Part shown: piece after piece, positions 42,661 through 53,400 of the stretch
Position numbering within the stretch: position 1 is the first letter of the stretch
Layout: every line of letters starts with the position of its first letter
DNA from: Symbiodinium natans
Taxonomy: Eukaryota > Sar > Dinophyceae > Suessiales > Symbiodiniaceae
Direction of reading: 5' to 3'
Length of the DNA stretch: 64,000 nucleotides
Assembly: GCA_905221605.1 (NCBI GenBank)
Contig: CAJNDS010000799.1
Coordinates: 1 to 64,000, forward strand
Translations under genes and position numbers: made by a program
The notes under the pieces: model-generated
Database searches by the model: none
Seen by the model: the letters and a program-made list of their open reading frames with translations, nothing else
Told to the model about the DNA's origin: nothing

Positions 42661-42775
42661 AACCCTAAACCCTAAACCCTAAACCCTAAACCCTAAACCC
42701 TAAACCCTAAACCCTAAACCCTAAACCCTAAACCCTAAACCCTAAACCCTAAACCCTAAACCCTAAACCCTAAAC
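42661..42775 (-). repeat. (CCCTAAA)n array
   Basis: About sixteen perfect units, 40 bases before the next candidate exon. Confidence 0.95.
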
Positions 42776-42814
42776 TCTCCCACCCTTGCTAAGCCCTCCA
42801 GCCTCTAGTTGCAG

Positions 42815-42905
42815 GTGCGGAGGCGGGCCCAAGCCCAGCGCCATGAGCTGGAGCGTCCACTTTGCTTGAATTTTCCTCAAGGGCTTGATGGGTTTCCGAA
42901 AGATA
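42815..42905 (+). CDS. Candidate exon, basic coiled-coil type
   Basis: A pyrimidine tract and TTGCAG| open VRRRAQAQRHELERPLCL and NFPQGLDGFPKDS. Donors are possible at GAGC|GTCCAC (42855) or near GTCTAGGG (42907). The frame stays open throughout. Confidence 0.5.
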
Positions 42906-44693
42906 GTCTAGGGTTTAGGGTTTAGGGTTTAGGGTTTAGGGTCCCTTCAAGGGGATTAAATATGCTATTTGGGGTTTAAACGGGGTACCCCTATTTTGGG
43001 AAGTACCCATTTCGTTGCTTCAGAATCCACCCAAAAACACAAGATAATAATCCCTCTATTGCCCCTTGTAAGGTTTGCATTTGTTTTATGATTTTTTTGT
43101 TTGTTTTGAGGGGGGGGGGGGTGTTGGTTCTTAAGCAATTTGTAGTTCCGCAGTTTCGCTAAGGATTCTGATCGTGTTTATACGAACCCAAAGATGCTTT
43201 TGACTATTGTTTGTTATAACCCAAATCAAGCCGTGCGAAGCTCCACGCCCTAAACCCCTAAACCTCTAGAACCCAAAACCCTAAGCCCTAAAACCCTTCA
43301 GCCCTAGGCCTTAGGGTTGAGCTTGGCTTAAGGTTTCTTCTGCCTGGCTCTTAGGACTTTAACTTTTTGGGTTTCTGTAGAAACTACAAAAAGGAGCCTG
43401 AAGTTAAACTTTTAGGAGGGGTTCAGAAGTCAGCCAAGTTGGCTGGAGGTTTCTTGGCTCTGGGGGATGAGGACCTTGGGCAAGCTCCTCGGGGTTGCAG
43501 GGCCCAGGGTTCAGTCTGAGGGAGGTTACATGGGCGGTTACGTTACCTTCTTCAAAGGGTTTTAGGGTTTAGGGTTTGGGGGTTAGGGTTTAGGGTTGAG
43601 GGTTGAGGGTTTAGGGTTTAGGGTTCAGGGTCTGTAAGCAGCCATGCCCTTTTCCAGGTGCCGAGGGGTCACAGCAACCAATGTCAGGGCCGACCCCTTG
43701 CACATGTTGTTTTGCAAATGCTCCGGCGCTATCATGATTGGTACGACAACCCTGTCTTGGAAAGTGACCGAGCTCTGTACCGTCGTCCGTCAGGCAACTG
43801 GCACCTCACCCTGACGCTGGGCAACTGACTGGCAGCATCCTTCACTATGCTTGCTATTACGAGGCCCTGGCCAAACTTGCAAGAAGAAGCTTTGGGAAAG
43901 GCTCGCTGTCATATTCTCTCACGTACACCCGGAGTACTCTGAGCAAGGGATAGCTTGCAGGATGGCCAACCTCAGACTGACATGTCTTGCGACCAATTGA
44001 TTGTGCGCTGGGCCTACAGTCCATGTTCTTGCCTTGCCTTTTCATTGTTCAGAGTTCTCAAAGTGAACCCTAAACCTTAAACCCTAAACCCTAAACCCTA
44101 AACCCCAAGCCCTAATAGGGTTTAGGGGTTAAGGTTTAGGGTTTTGGGGGCTACAAGGGTGCAAGGGCTGTCATCTTTATGCTTAGGGTGTGAGATTTTT
44201 TCTGCCGGCGGCTTAGGATTGGAGGGTTTAGGGTTTAGGGCTTAGGGTTTAGGGTTTAGGGTTTCGGGTTTAGGGTTTCGGGTTTAGGGTTTAGGGTTTA
44301 GGAGTACAAATCTGTCAGGCACCATCCCTCAGGCCGAAGCCCCAAACACCAAGCCCCAACCTCTTAGGGTTGAATGTCTGGGGTTTAGGGGTTAACCCCA
44401 AGCCCCAGACGGAAAGCAAAGCCCGAGTCCCTGACTTCAAACCCTGGACCACCCAGCCCGAACCACGACCTTCAGGACCCGAGACCCCCTGAGCCCTGAA
44501 TCCTGAACCCAACAGTTCGACCCTTAAATCCTGAACGCTTAGCCTTGAACCCCAAAACCTCAATCCTAAACCTTAAACCCTATAGACCCTATAGACCTAA
44601 CCCATAGACCTTATAGACCCTGAATAGACCACCCTAAACTCTAAGCCCTAAGCCCTAAACCCTAAACCAGCCTAAACCCTAGACCCTAGACCC

Positions 44694-44762
44694 TAGACCC
44701 TAAACCCTAAACCCTAAACCCTAAACCCTAAACCCTAAACCCTAAACCCTAAACCCTAAACC
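44694..44762 (-). repeat. (CCCTAAA)n array
   Basis: Ten units upstream of the 44789 exon; CCCTAGA variants precede them. Confidence 0.94.
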
Positions 44763-44788
44763 CTCCCTTTCTAAGCCCTAAACCGCAG

Positions 44789-44873
44789 GAAGCCCAGCGA
44801 TGGTCGGAGCTCAACGTGGCCATGAGGGAGCATCAGGAGGACTGGGGGGGCTTCCAGGAGGCCCAGCCTTCTG
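44789..44873 (+). CDS. Candidate exon, coiled-coil
   Basis: ACCGCAG| then EAQRWSELNVAMREHQEDW and GGFQEAQPS, with a donor CTG|GTTTGGGG. The other two frames are less protein-like. Helix-forming, charged sequence of the same character as the neighbouring exons. Confidence 0.6.
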
Positions 44874-45078
44874 GTTTGGGGTTCAGGGTTTAGGGTTTAG
44901 GGTTTAGGGTTTAGGGGTTAGGGTTTAGGGGTTAGGGTTTAGGGTTTAGGGGTCAGGGGTTAGGGTTTAGGGTTTAGCGTTTAGGGCTGTCCCTAACGCC
45001 CTAAACCCTTCCCTTAAGCCCTGTACCCTCAAAATCCTGAAGCCCCCTTTTATTTCCTCAAAACCCTAAGCCCTAAAA

Positions 45079-45165
45079 ACCCTAAACCCTAAACCCTAAA
45101 CCCTAAACCCTAAACCCTAAACCCTAAACCCTAAACCCTAAACCCTAAACCCTAAACCCTAAACC
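45079..45165 (-). repeat. (CCCTAAA)n array
   Basis: Twelve perfect units. Confidence 0.95.
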
Positions 45166-45294
45166 CCAACCAGGGTTTGAGCAAAGTGGGCTCACCACGA
45201 GGTCCAGAGTGCAGGGCTGAGGTTTCGGTGGCGTGAGGAACTACGGGCTTGAAGGGTTTAGGGTTTAGGCTTTAGGGTTTACTGATCACCGGGC

Positions 45295-45490
45295 AAAAGA
45301 AGCGAGTGGTTCTTTTGGTTCTTGGTAGGGCATGAGGGAATGAGTACCCTCTATAATCCCGGAAAAGGTATATAGGTTTAGGGTTTAGGGTTTCTTGGTA
45401 GGGCATGAGGGAATGAGTACCCCACATAATCCTGGACAGGGTAGATACATAGGGCCCTACTTCCCTCATTCCCTGCTAAGTTAAGAACCA
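45295..45490. mobile_element. Family E repeat, two copies joined by TTTAGGG units
   Basis: GTAGGGCATGAGGGAATGAG occurs at about 45327 and 45398, in copies separated by TTTAGGGTTTAGGG. An inverse end (CCCTCATTCCCTGCTAAG) follows at 45460. Together they look like an element whose left half was duplicated around a telomeric tract. Confidence 0.65.
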
Positions 45491-45636
45491 GGGTTTTTTT
45501 TTTGTAGGAGTCCTTAAGACCGATCTCGTGTACGACAACGGGGCAGATGTTCCATGCTCTGGTGGAGGCTTGGTGCACTTGGCCTCAGAACCAAGTGGGC
45601 ATCCACGCCGCGATGTTGCGTCGTGCTTGCGCGCCC

Positions 45637-45713
45637 CAGCTGGCGGATCTAAACCCTAAACCCTAGACCCGAAACCCTAAACCCTAAACCCTAAACCCTC
45701 CAGCTGTCGGATC
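45637..45713. repeat. CCCTAAA tract flanked by a 13-bp direct repeat
   Basis: CAGCTGGCGGATC (45637-45649) and CAGCTGTCGGATC (45701-45713) bracket about 50 bases of CCCTAAA units. This is the layout expected of a target-site duplication around an inserted tract. Confidence 0.8.
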
Positions 45714-46131
45714 GACAGGTGGGTGGCGCAGCAAGTACTTGGTTCGAGAGTGCTTATAAACTATAGGGCACGCCCAAACGGGAAGCCTTGGATGATTCCA
45801 GGAGGTTTAGCCTTTATAGGGCTTCAGGGGTGCTTATGCAGTACCATCTCATGACGGCTGGGAGATTTACCACAGCAGAGCTGTCTGGCAGCAATTGCAT
45901 TTAGGGTTTATAGGGTTTAGGGTTTGGGGTTTGGGGTTTAGGGTTTAGGGTTTGGGGTTTGGGGTTTAGGGCTAGGGTTTAGGGTTTGGGGTTTGGGTTT
46001 TGGGGTTTTGGGTTTTAGGCAGCTTCTCACGCCGAAGGCCAAGCACCCGAAAAGGGACAGCCGAAGCAGGCTGTGCCGTGAAAGTCTGGGTGCCTAAACC
46101 CTTAGCACCCTAGCACCCTGACACCCTAGGG

Positions 46132-46268
46132 TTCCATGGTCGTAGGTAGGATAAGGGGGACCCTTAAAAGGGAACCCCTTCTTAACCCTGTTCTGTCTCT
46201 CTTAAACAGGGACCTTATTCAGAGGGTCTATATCCCCAAGGGTCCCCCTGATCCTACCCCCTACCATG
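46132..46268. mobile_element. Palindromic element family G
   Basis: CCATGGTCGTAGGTAGGATA with AGGGGGACCCTT at the left, and AAGGGTCCCCCTGATCCTA with CCCCCTACCATG at the right, are inverse copies around a 60-bp centre that also contains CTTAAACAGGG / CCCTGTT. It adjoins half of a family A element (46270-46353). Confidence 0.7.
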
Positions 46269-46753
46269 AGCCTTGTCATTATATACTTGGGCCCCAAAGT
46301 CCGTATCTAGGAAGTCCTCTAAGGGCCAAGTATTCCTCCTTTTTTGGTACATGGACCCTCCTAACCCCTAAACCCCAACACCCTAGCACCCTAAAACCCG
46401 GAGGTGTACGGGCTCAGGGTTTTTGAGGTTTGCTGTCGTTTAGGTGAATAAATCTTGGTGTTCACGAAGTGCTTGCGGGCTTAGGATCTTATTGGGTTTA
46501 GGGTTGGGGTTTAAAAATTAGGGCTTCTGAGCTTAGAGGTTCAGGGGCTGAGGGTCGCGCGCGCGTTGACATTCAGACGTGTTGTGTGGCTCCAATCTTC
46601 AATGAGAAGGCCCCTTTTAAACCGTAAACCCTAAACCCTAAACCCTAAACCCTAAACCCCAAACCCGAAACCCCAAACCCTAAACCCTAAACCCTAAACC
46701 CTCAACCCTAAACCCTAAACCCTAAACCCCAAGCCCAAGACCCCAAACTGCAG

Positions 46754-46811
46754 GAGAGACGCCGCCTGGCGCTTCGGCTTGAAGGTGGCACCAGTGAGGC
46801 GGCAGCATAAG
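46754..46811 (+). CDS. Candidate exon, Arg/Glu/Leu-rich
   Basis: A CCCTAAA/CCCCAAA array and CTGCAG| precede 58 bases open in two frames, ERRRLALRLEGGTSEAAA (with TAA at the very end) or RDAAWRFGLKVAPVRRQHK. The donor is AAG|GTTTCGGG. The second frame runs through the donor without a stop. Confidence 0.5.
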
Positions 46812-46924
46812 GTTTCGGGTTTAGGGTTTAGGGTTTAGGGTCAGGGCTAAGGTTTTGCCAGCCGAAATCATTAATAACCACTATCATCCGAGACTTTGGG
46901 GGAGTAAGTGTAGTCTAAAACTGG

Positions 46925-46926
46925 GA

Positions 46927-46959
<33 letters not shown>

Positions 46960-47045
46960 GATTATGTATATGTATATGTTTATGTTTATGTATGTGTATA
47001 TGTACATGTATGTGTATACATATATATGTATATGTATATATATCC
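46925..47045. repeat. TATA/TATG microsatellite
   Basis: Simple TA, TATG and TATGTTTATG units. Confidence 0.92.
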
Positions 47046-47326
47046 ATAGACCATTGAGGCTTCATTTTGTCCTTCAGGTAGGTTTAGGGAGGTTTTCGGC
47101 TTGAAGTTGCAAAGGGTTTCGGTTTAATTAAGATAAATCCTACCCAACATCTACCCATGTTCATATTAACATCTCTGAGGCCATCCCGAGATTGACTTTA
47201 TGTTGTGGGCTGTTCCTTGCAGATGTAACATGCCAGAGCCTCGATGCCGCTGCCTTTAACATACCCTAAACCCTAAACCCTAAACCTCTCTATCAGAATG
47301 AATTTAAACCCTAATTCAAAAGTGGG

Positions 47327-48292
47327 CCCTTGCCTCAAACTCCGACCCCCCCTTGAGAGGGAAAGTTTGCCTCCAAAAACACCCCAAATGAGGGTGACCT
47401 TAGGATCGGCCCGGTCCCAATTAAAAATGCGATTTTTAGTACTGAAATCGACGGTTCTGGGTGGGCTCTCGTTTTCTGGATTTTTGACCAAACCGAGCCT
47501 TCACCAGTTTCAGAATTTCAAGGCTTTTCAGAGTTTTTCAGTGTTTTTCAAGGTTTTTTCAATGTTTTTCAGGATATTTCAGGGGTTTTAACCCTCAATT
47601 CTGAAGGACTGCCCCCCCGCGACCTTTTCACAGCCTAGTTTTGGTCAAGGGGGGGTCGTATTTTTCAATTTTAAAGGCAAAATAGTCTTCGGAGAACCCC
47701 GAACCCCCCTTGCCTCAAACTCCGACCCCCCCTTGAGAGGGAAAGTTTGCCTCCAAAAACACCCAAATGAGGGGGACCCCAGGATCGGCCCGGGTCCCAG
47801 TTAAACATGCGATTTTTTAGTACTGAAATCGACGGTTCTGGGTGGGCTCTCGTTTTCTGGATTTTTGACCAAACCGAGCCTTCACCAGTTTCAGAATTTC
47901 AAGTTTTTCACGGTTTTTCAAGGTTTTTCAAAGTTTTTCAGTGTTTTTCAAGGTTTTTCAATGTTTTTCAGGATATTTCAGGGCTTTTAACTTTTAACCC
48001 TCAATTCTGAAGGACTGCCCCCCGCGACCTTTTCACAGCCTAGTTTTGGTCAAGGGGGGGTCGTATTTTTCAATTTTAAAGGCAAAATAGTCTTCGGAGA
48101 ACCCCGAACCCCCCTTGCCTCAAACTCCGACCCCCCCTTGAGAGGGAAAGTTTGCCTCCAAAAACACCCCAAATGAGGGTGACCCCAGGATCGGCCCGGG
48201 TCCCAGTTAAAAATGCGATTTTTAGTACTGAAATCGACGGTTCTGGGTGGGCTCTCGTCTTCTGGATTTTTGACCAAAACCGAGCCTTCACC
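47327..48292. repeat. 2.5-copy tandem repeat, ~380-405 bp period
   Basis: Units starting CCTTGCCTCAAACTCCGACC recur at about 47328, 47708 and 48113. The first two are complete, differing mainly in a TTTTTCAAGG/TTTTTCAGTG minisatellite, and the third is cut after GAGCCTTCACC. Copies are about 95% alike, so the duplication is recent. Open frames repeat with the unit and show no known domain. The entry sequence at 47284-47326 resembles 59816-59858. Confidence 0.92.
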
Positions 48293-48995
48293 GACAGGGG
48301 CTTCTAAACCGTAGGGTTTAGGACCTTAAGAGCCCACACCTCGGCCTGAGCCCTCGTCTGGGGAGGCGCCGCCACCAGTTGAGACCCAGGCTCAGCCGCG
48401 AGGCCTGGGGTGGTGGGTCGGCGGAGGGGCCGGGACCCGTTTGAGGGACCTTAGGCATTATTTGGGGGTTACTTCGTCGCTACTTAGGTAGATATAGGGA
48501 CTATATAAGGTATACCCCTTAATGCTACCTGTCGAGGGTTTCAGGGTTGCGGGGCGAAAGGGATTTAGGTTCGGGCGTTTGGGGGGTTAAGGGTTTAGGC
48601 TGCGTGAAGCAAACTCTCTTATCACTGATAGGAAGCCGATATTATAAAGATGGAAAGCGTCGGGCGCATAGACTCTAACTGGAGAGTCCGAGGTTTGGTT
48701 TGTTTTGTCCTTCATTTGCCCAAGGTGCAGTGAACGTGGCATTGTTGCAGATACTGTCCGTAGCAACAAAATTAAGCAAGTCTGGAGTCTTGTCACGTGG
48801 GTACTCTCATTGGAGAGTCTCAGAACTTGTTTTTTGTTTTGTGTTTTTTGTTTTTTTCGTGGTTTATTTGGCATTGGTGCTTGCGCTGTGCCGTTGTGCT
48901 TGGCGGGCTTCCCCCAGAGAATGGAGGAGATTGTCGGAGTACGATGAGCGAAGAAGCGCACCCCCTTTCCGACTATTATGCGCCATGTAGCCCAA

Positions 48996-49110
48996 CTTGG
49001 AAGCCCAGTGGTGCCCTTTACCCTTTTTTTTGGTTCAATGTTCCCTTATAAAGTAGCCAACCCAAAAGGTTGCTCTTCATGGAAATCCTATGGTTACTGC
49101 CAATGGGGTT
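48996..49110. mobile_element. Family D element without telomeric insert
   Basis: CCCAGTGGTGCCC on the left and GGTTACTGCCAATGGGG on the right, with CCCTTTTTTTTGGTT and AACCCAAAAGGTTGC as inner inverse blocks. Confidence 0.6.
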
Positions 49111-49372
49111 GCTTAGAAACTGTTTGTTGCTTGAAAGCACCCCGAACTTGGTTATAGGGTTCTTAAGGGAGAGGGGGTTCAAGGGGGGTAGGTACCTAGG
49201 GAACCTTTGAGGGAAGCTTTGGGAATTTTAGGGAGTCCCTACTAGGAGCCTTGGGTTAGATACCCCCCCCCATGGAACCTCAACCTCCCTTAAGAATCCT
49301 AGAGACATGCCCAGGACTCAACCTCCCTAAGGGTCCATGGCCCCCCCCCCCCCCCCCTTTTATCAAATGGTT

Positions 49373-49478
49373 TGGGATGGTCCCCCCCCTTTAAACCAAC
49401 AGTAGGGATTCTAGTAGGGGGGTGCTATCATCCCTATTGAGGACGTTAGTATACTTAGTATATGGGGGATCATCCCAA
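49373..49478. mobile_element. MITE-like palindrome, family B, copy 7
   Basis: Ends GGGATGGTCCCCCCC and GGGGGATCATCCC, with ATCCCTATTGAGGACGTTAG in the right arm. Confidence 0.65.
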
Positions 49479-49759
49479 CATATGGTGTATATCATGGGCC
49501 ATTCAGCTACTCTTTGAGGCCTAAGCATAGGCTTATTGGCTTTGTCGTACAATTTTTTAGAACTTATGAAGCCTAAACCCCAAAAAGGACACCCCTAAGC
49601 TCTCAAGAAGGCCCAAGCCTACTTTTGATATACATATCATATATGTATATATATATATATATATAATATCAGGTTGGGTGTTTGTTTGTGTTAGCCTTCA
49701 ACCCTAAACTCCTAAACCCCTTCAAAGCCCAAGTATCTGTGTGTGGGTCTCATTGCCAG

Positions 49760-49800
49760 GCGCTGCGGGTGGCCACGCCCAGCGAACTGAGGCCAGCGAG
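49760..49800 (+). CDS. Candidate exon with canonical splice sites
   Basis: CATTGCCAG| then ALRVATPSELRPA with two further bases, then GAG|GTAGCT. The donor is canonical. A CCCTAAA array follows rather than TTTAGGG, so this exon breaks the usual flank pattern. Confidence 0.5.
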
Positions 49801-49884
49801 GTAGCTGCTGCACCCTAAACCCTAAACCCTAAACCCTAAACCCTAAACCCTAAACCCTAAACCCTAAACCCTCAGCAACCCTGA

Positions 49885-49989
49885 GGGTCCATGTACCCGA
49901 ATAGGGAATGCTTGGGCCTTAAAGTACTTCATCTTATAGGGACTTTGGGGCCCAAGCATATAATTATAGGGTACACGGAGCCTTAGGGC
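49885..49989. mobile_element. MITE-like family A, copy 8
   Basis: GAGGGTCCATGTACCCGAAT and GGGTACACGGAGCCTTAGGG ends, with a full family interior. Confidence 0.78.
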
Positions 49990-50092
49990 AACACACCCAA
50001 AGCCTGGGAACCGGAGTAGGCCTTGATTCCCAATTTTTAGGCATAATGGTTTTTTGGGTTTAGGGTTCAGGATGCTGTAAGGTTTACGGAAT

Positions 50093-50178
50093 CTCTTTTT
50101 TGGGGCTTTGGTTCCCTTATACGCCCCTGTACACCAAAAAAGGTGCCCTTTTTGTGCCTAGGGTACTCTTGGGTCTAG
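50093..50178. mobile_element. Dispersed repeat family C, copy 4
   Basis: GGTTCCCTTATACGCCCC, ACACCAAAAAAGG and CCTAGGGTACTCTTGGGTC, close to consensus. Confidence 0.65.
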
Positions 50179-50653
50179 AACACTTGTTAGGCTACTGGGA
50201 TATCTGCCTTCGCTCACCGAGAGGGATTCACACTGCTCACACGAAAGACGGGATGGGTCTTCAGGTGGCCATAGGGATGTAGGGTTTAGGGCTGAGGGTT
50301 TAGGAATCCCTGATATTTGGGTGGCCGTTTGAGGTACCCTCTTCCATCCTTGGATGACTTAAAAAATGGTATAGGCCATCTCATGATGAAGCGGTGAAGC
50401 TTGCACAATCTAGCACAACATCCATAAACCCAAAGCCCCAAACTCTTGACCCCAAACTCTTAACCCCAAGCCCTAAACCCCAAACCCGAAGCCCCAAACT
50501 CTACACCCTAAACGCTACGCCCACAAGCCCTAAGCCCCAAACCCTAAACCCTAACCCCAAACCCTAAACCCTAAACCCTGAACCCTGAACCCTAAACCCT
50601 ACCCAAGTTGCCCTGAAAAGCGTAAGCCCTCGCACCAAACGAATGCCCGGCAG

Positions 50654-50703
50654 CAAGCGCAGCACAGGCCGAGGGGGGTGCAAGTCCCTCAGGCGCTGTG
50701 GGG
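50654..50703 (+). CDS. Candidate exon
   Basis: CCCGGCAG| then a frame reading QAQHRPRGVQVPQALW (or, one base on, KRSTGRGGCKSLRRC), ending at GGG|GTTGGG. Frame is not settled. Confidence 0.35.
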
Positions 50704-51133
50704 GTTGGGTTCAGGGTTTTTTTTTCGGGTGTAGGAACAGGGTTTAGGGTTTGGTTTAGGGTTTAGGGCTTAGGGTTTAGGGTTTAGGATTTAGGGGTTC
50801 AGGGTTCAGGGTTTAGGGGTTTGCGGCTCTGAAAAAGGAGCTATCTGAGTTATAAAATTAAACCCTGAACCCCTCAAGCTCTCGACCCCCGCGACGCCCC
50901 GCCCCCAAATCCTCTGAGCTTGACCCCAAACCGGCCTAAACCCCAGTGACAAGAAGCCCTATTAGAGCCCAGGCTACCAGAAGCCTTTGCCTCAATCCAA
51001 AAGCACCAATATACTATGGTATCTAAAACCCTAAACCCTGAACCCTAACCCCCCCCCCCCCCAAACCCTAAACCCTACACTCTAAACCCCCAACCCTACC
51101 CAAACTGAAAGCTAACATCCTCAAGGGGTGCAG

Positions 51134-51205
51134 TCGTTTCTGGATCGCGGGCTGTGGCGTTTCCCCCTAAAGGCCGCAACAAAACCAAAAGCTCAAACCG
51201 TAACA
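51134..51205 (+). CDS. Candidate exon, right edge unknown
   Basis: GGGTGCAG| then SFLDRGLWRFPLKAATKPK, with no clear donor. Confidence 0.3.
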
Positions 51206-51546
51206 GCACCCCTGAAATGCTAAGAGCCCTAAACCCTAAACCCTAAACCCTAAACCCTACCCCGAAACCCCAAACCCGAAACCCGAAACCCTAAACGAAT
51301 GAAGCCAAGGACCCCCGTAAGCTACTGAAAGATCCCTATGTAAGGCATCAAAGTATTGGCGATCATTCGTTTAGGGTTTTGGGTTTTGGGTTTAGGGTTG
51401 TACTGACAGGGGCCCAAATTGGAACCTCCCCCCCCCCCACCCAATATACTTCAAGTCTAGAAGTTAGCAGAATCCCCCTAAATCCTAAACCCTGAACCCT
51501 AAAACCTAAACCCTAAACCTTAAATGGGCCGTAAGCACGTCCGCAG

Positions 51547-51626
51547 TTCAAAAAGGCCAGACGGCAAGACCAAGGATGCAAGGACAGCCGACAAGATCCG
51601 TCCATGTTCGCGCACGTTTCTGAGAA
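51547..51626 (+). CDS. Exon of coiled-coil-like gene
   Basis: GTCCGCAG| then FKKARRQDQGCKDSRQD and PSMFAHVSE, with two bases left at GAA|GTTTAGGG. Those two bases plus the first base of the 51931 exon form an Asn codon, so frame is kept using a telomere-repeat donor. Confidence 0.65.
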
Positions 51627-51930
51627 GTTTAGGGTTTAGGGTTTAGGGTTTGGGGCTTGGGGTTTAGGGTTTAGGAGCATACACACCCAGGAGTGCAGAT
51701 GCGATCTCTTGGCTTCGAACAGCGCTGCGTTCTAAGGCGTTAAAGCCTGACATCCCGCCAGCTTCTATGTTTGAAGCTCTCCAGCTCTGTGCCAAGCCCT
51801 ACTAGAGCCCCAGCACCCCAAACCGTAAACCAACCGTAAACCCTAAACCCTAAACCCTAAACCCTAAACCCTAAGCCCTAAACCCTAAACCCTGAACCCT
51901 AAACCTAAGCCCTTGCACAGGCTCCCGCAG

Positions 51931-52005
51931 CTCGAAAGAGAAACGGCCTGACGAGGCGCGGGTTCTGGAAGACGAATTTCAGTTTGAGTGGTTGGTTCAG
52001 ACAGG
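51931..52005 (+). CDS. Exon of coiled-coil-like gene
   Basis: CCCGCAG| then SKEKRPDEARVLEDEF and QFEWLVQT, with a donor CAGG|GTTTTGGG. The other frames carry a stop or are less plausible. It leaves two bases, matching the phase of a possible 34-nt exon at 52220-52253 (CAG|...CAAG|GTCTCA) and then the 52453 exon. Confidence 0.65.
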
Positions 52006-52452
52006 GTTTTGGGTTTTGGGTTTAGGGTTAGGGTTTAGGGTTTAGGGCTTAGGGTCTAGGGTTTAGGGTCTGGGGTTCAGGGTTTCGGGTGTAGGGTTTA
52101 GGGTTTATAACACAATAAGGCTGTAATCCCTGAACCCGAAAAGCCGCATAATGTTAAGCAAAGATGATCCCGAGGGGGGATACCAACGACCGACGTCGAT
52201 GGTGTCTGGGGGGCGGCAGCTCGCGATTCAGAGCTTTGTGCTTTGGGGTCAAGGTCTCATTTGCGTCTTAAGTAACCCTAAACCCTAAACCCTAAACCCT
52301 GATAATTCCCTTCTTGGAGCTTTGGAGGGAGCGAATTTGACTGAAATCCCTAGTCAAACTCCTTAAAAAATCCTCAACCCTGAACCCTAAAACCCCAAGC
52401 CCTAAGCCCTAAACCCCAGACCCTAAACCCTAGCCCTAAACCCTAAACCCAG

Positions 52453-52529
52453 GCCTTGTACCTGCGTCAGTTTGAGCAAGCCATTCTGGAGCAGGCAGAG
52501 GTCTCCAGTTTTCATGAAGAGCCCTGCGG
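52453..52529 (+). CDS. Exon of coiled-coil-like gene
   Basis: The telomere array itself gives the acceptor (CCCTAAACCCAG|). The frame ALYLRQFEQAILEQAEV then SSFHEEPC ends at GCGG|GTTGTA. Strongly helical, Glu/Gln-rich. Confidence 0.62.
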
Positions 52530-52555
52530 GTTGTAGAGTTTAGGGTTGCAGGGTC

Positions 52556-52698
52556 TCAGGGTTTCAGGTTTTCAGGGTTTCAGGGTTTCAGGGTTTCAGG
52601 GTTTCAGGGTTGAGGGTTTCAGCGTTTCAGGGTGTCAGCGTTTCAGGGTTTCAGGGTTTCAGGGTTTCAGGGTTTCAGGGTTTCAGGGTTTCAGGGTT
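52556..52698 (+). repeat. (TTTCAGGG)n minisatellite
   Basis: About 17 units of an eight-base variant, TTTCAGGG. The telomere motif has gained a C, and the block has been homogenised. Confidence 0.93.
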
Positions 52699-52944
52699 CT
52701 GGGTGGTTTAGGGTTTGAGGCTTCAGGGTTGTTAGAATTCAAGGTCTTCAATTGCGCCTTGGCGTGGTCTGGGCGTAGTGTCTCAGAGTTTTGGGGTTTT
52801 GCGGCTGTAGGGCTGTAGGGCTGTAGGGTCCCTCTTTTTGGGTACCCTAAAAAAGAGGGGCCGCCTTATCATAAGGACCCCAAAATATGACCATCATTCA
52901 GAGAGTTTACCCTAAACCCTAAACCCTAAACCTTAAACCCTAAA

Positions 52945-52946
52945 CC

Positions 52947-52987
<41 letters not shown>

Positions 52988-52988
52988 C

Positions 52989-53020
<32 letters not shown>
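52945..53020 (-). repeat. (CCCTCAA)n variant array
   Basis: About eleven CCCTCAA units framed by canonical CCCTAAA. The same variant block is found at 55008-55062. Confidence 0.93.
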
Positions 53021-53194
53021 ACCCTAAACCCTAAGCCCTAAACCCTAAACCCTAAACCCTAAACCCTACGCGAAATCACCCGAAGGGTCCATGTGCCTGG
53101 GTATGGGACTACATGTGCCTTAAAGTACTTCCTATATAGGGACTCTTGGGACCCTCAGGGTTAAGCCCAAACCTGCACAACTCTATGTTGACCC

Positions 53195-53283
53195 TAAACC
53201 CTAAACCCTAAACCCTAAACCCTAAACCCTAAACCCTAAACCCTAAACCCTAAACCCTAAACCCTAAACCCTAAACCCTAAAC
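53195..53283 (-). repeat. (CCCTAAA)n array
   Basis: Twelve to thirteen perfect units, 55 bases before the next exon. Confidence 0.95.
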
Positions 53284-53337
53284 GCTACAAGAACTTCAAT
53301 CTCTGGTTTCTCAAGGTTCACATGATACGGGATACAG

Positions 53338-53400
53338 GAGCGCCGGCGCCTGGCGCAGAAGCTAGCCGCCCGCAGGGCTGAGGCCAGACCTGCGGAAGGG
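53338..53400 (+). CDS. Exon, basic coiled-coil
   Basis: GGATACAG| then ERRRLAQKLAARRAEARP and AEG (21 codons, phase 0 at both ends), then a donor GGG|GTGTAGG. TTTAGGG tracts follow within 15 bases. Confidence 0.6.

Noticed and set aside
48600-48700. tRNA-like fold
   Set aside because: No consistent acceptor, anticodon and T-arm pairing could be traced. No other tRNA or rRNA signature was noticed anywhere.
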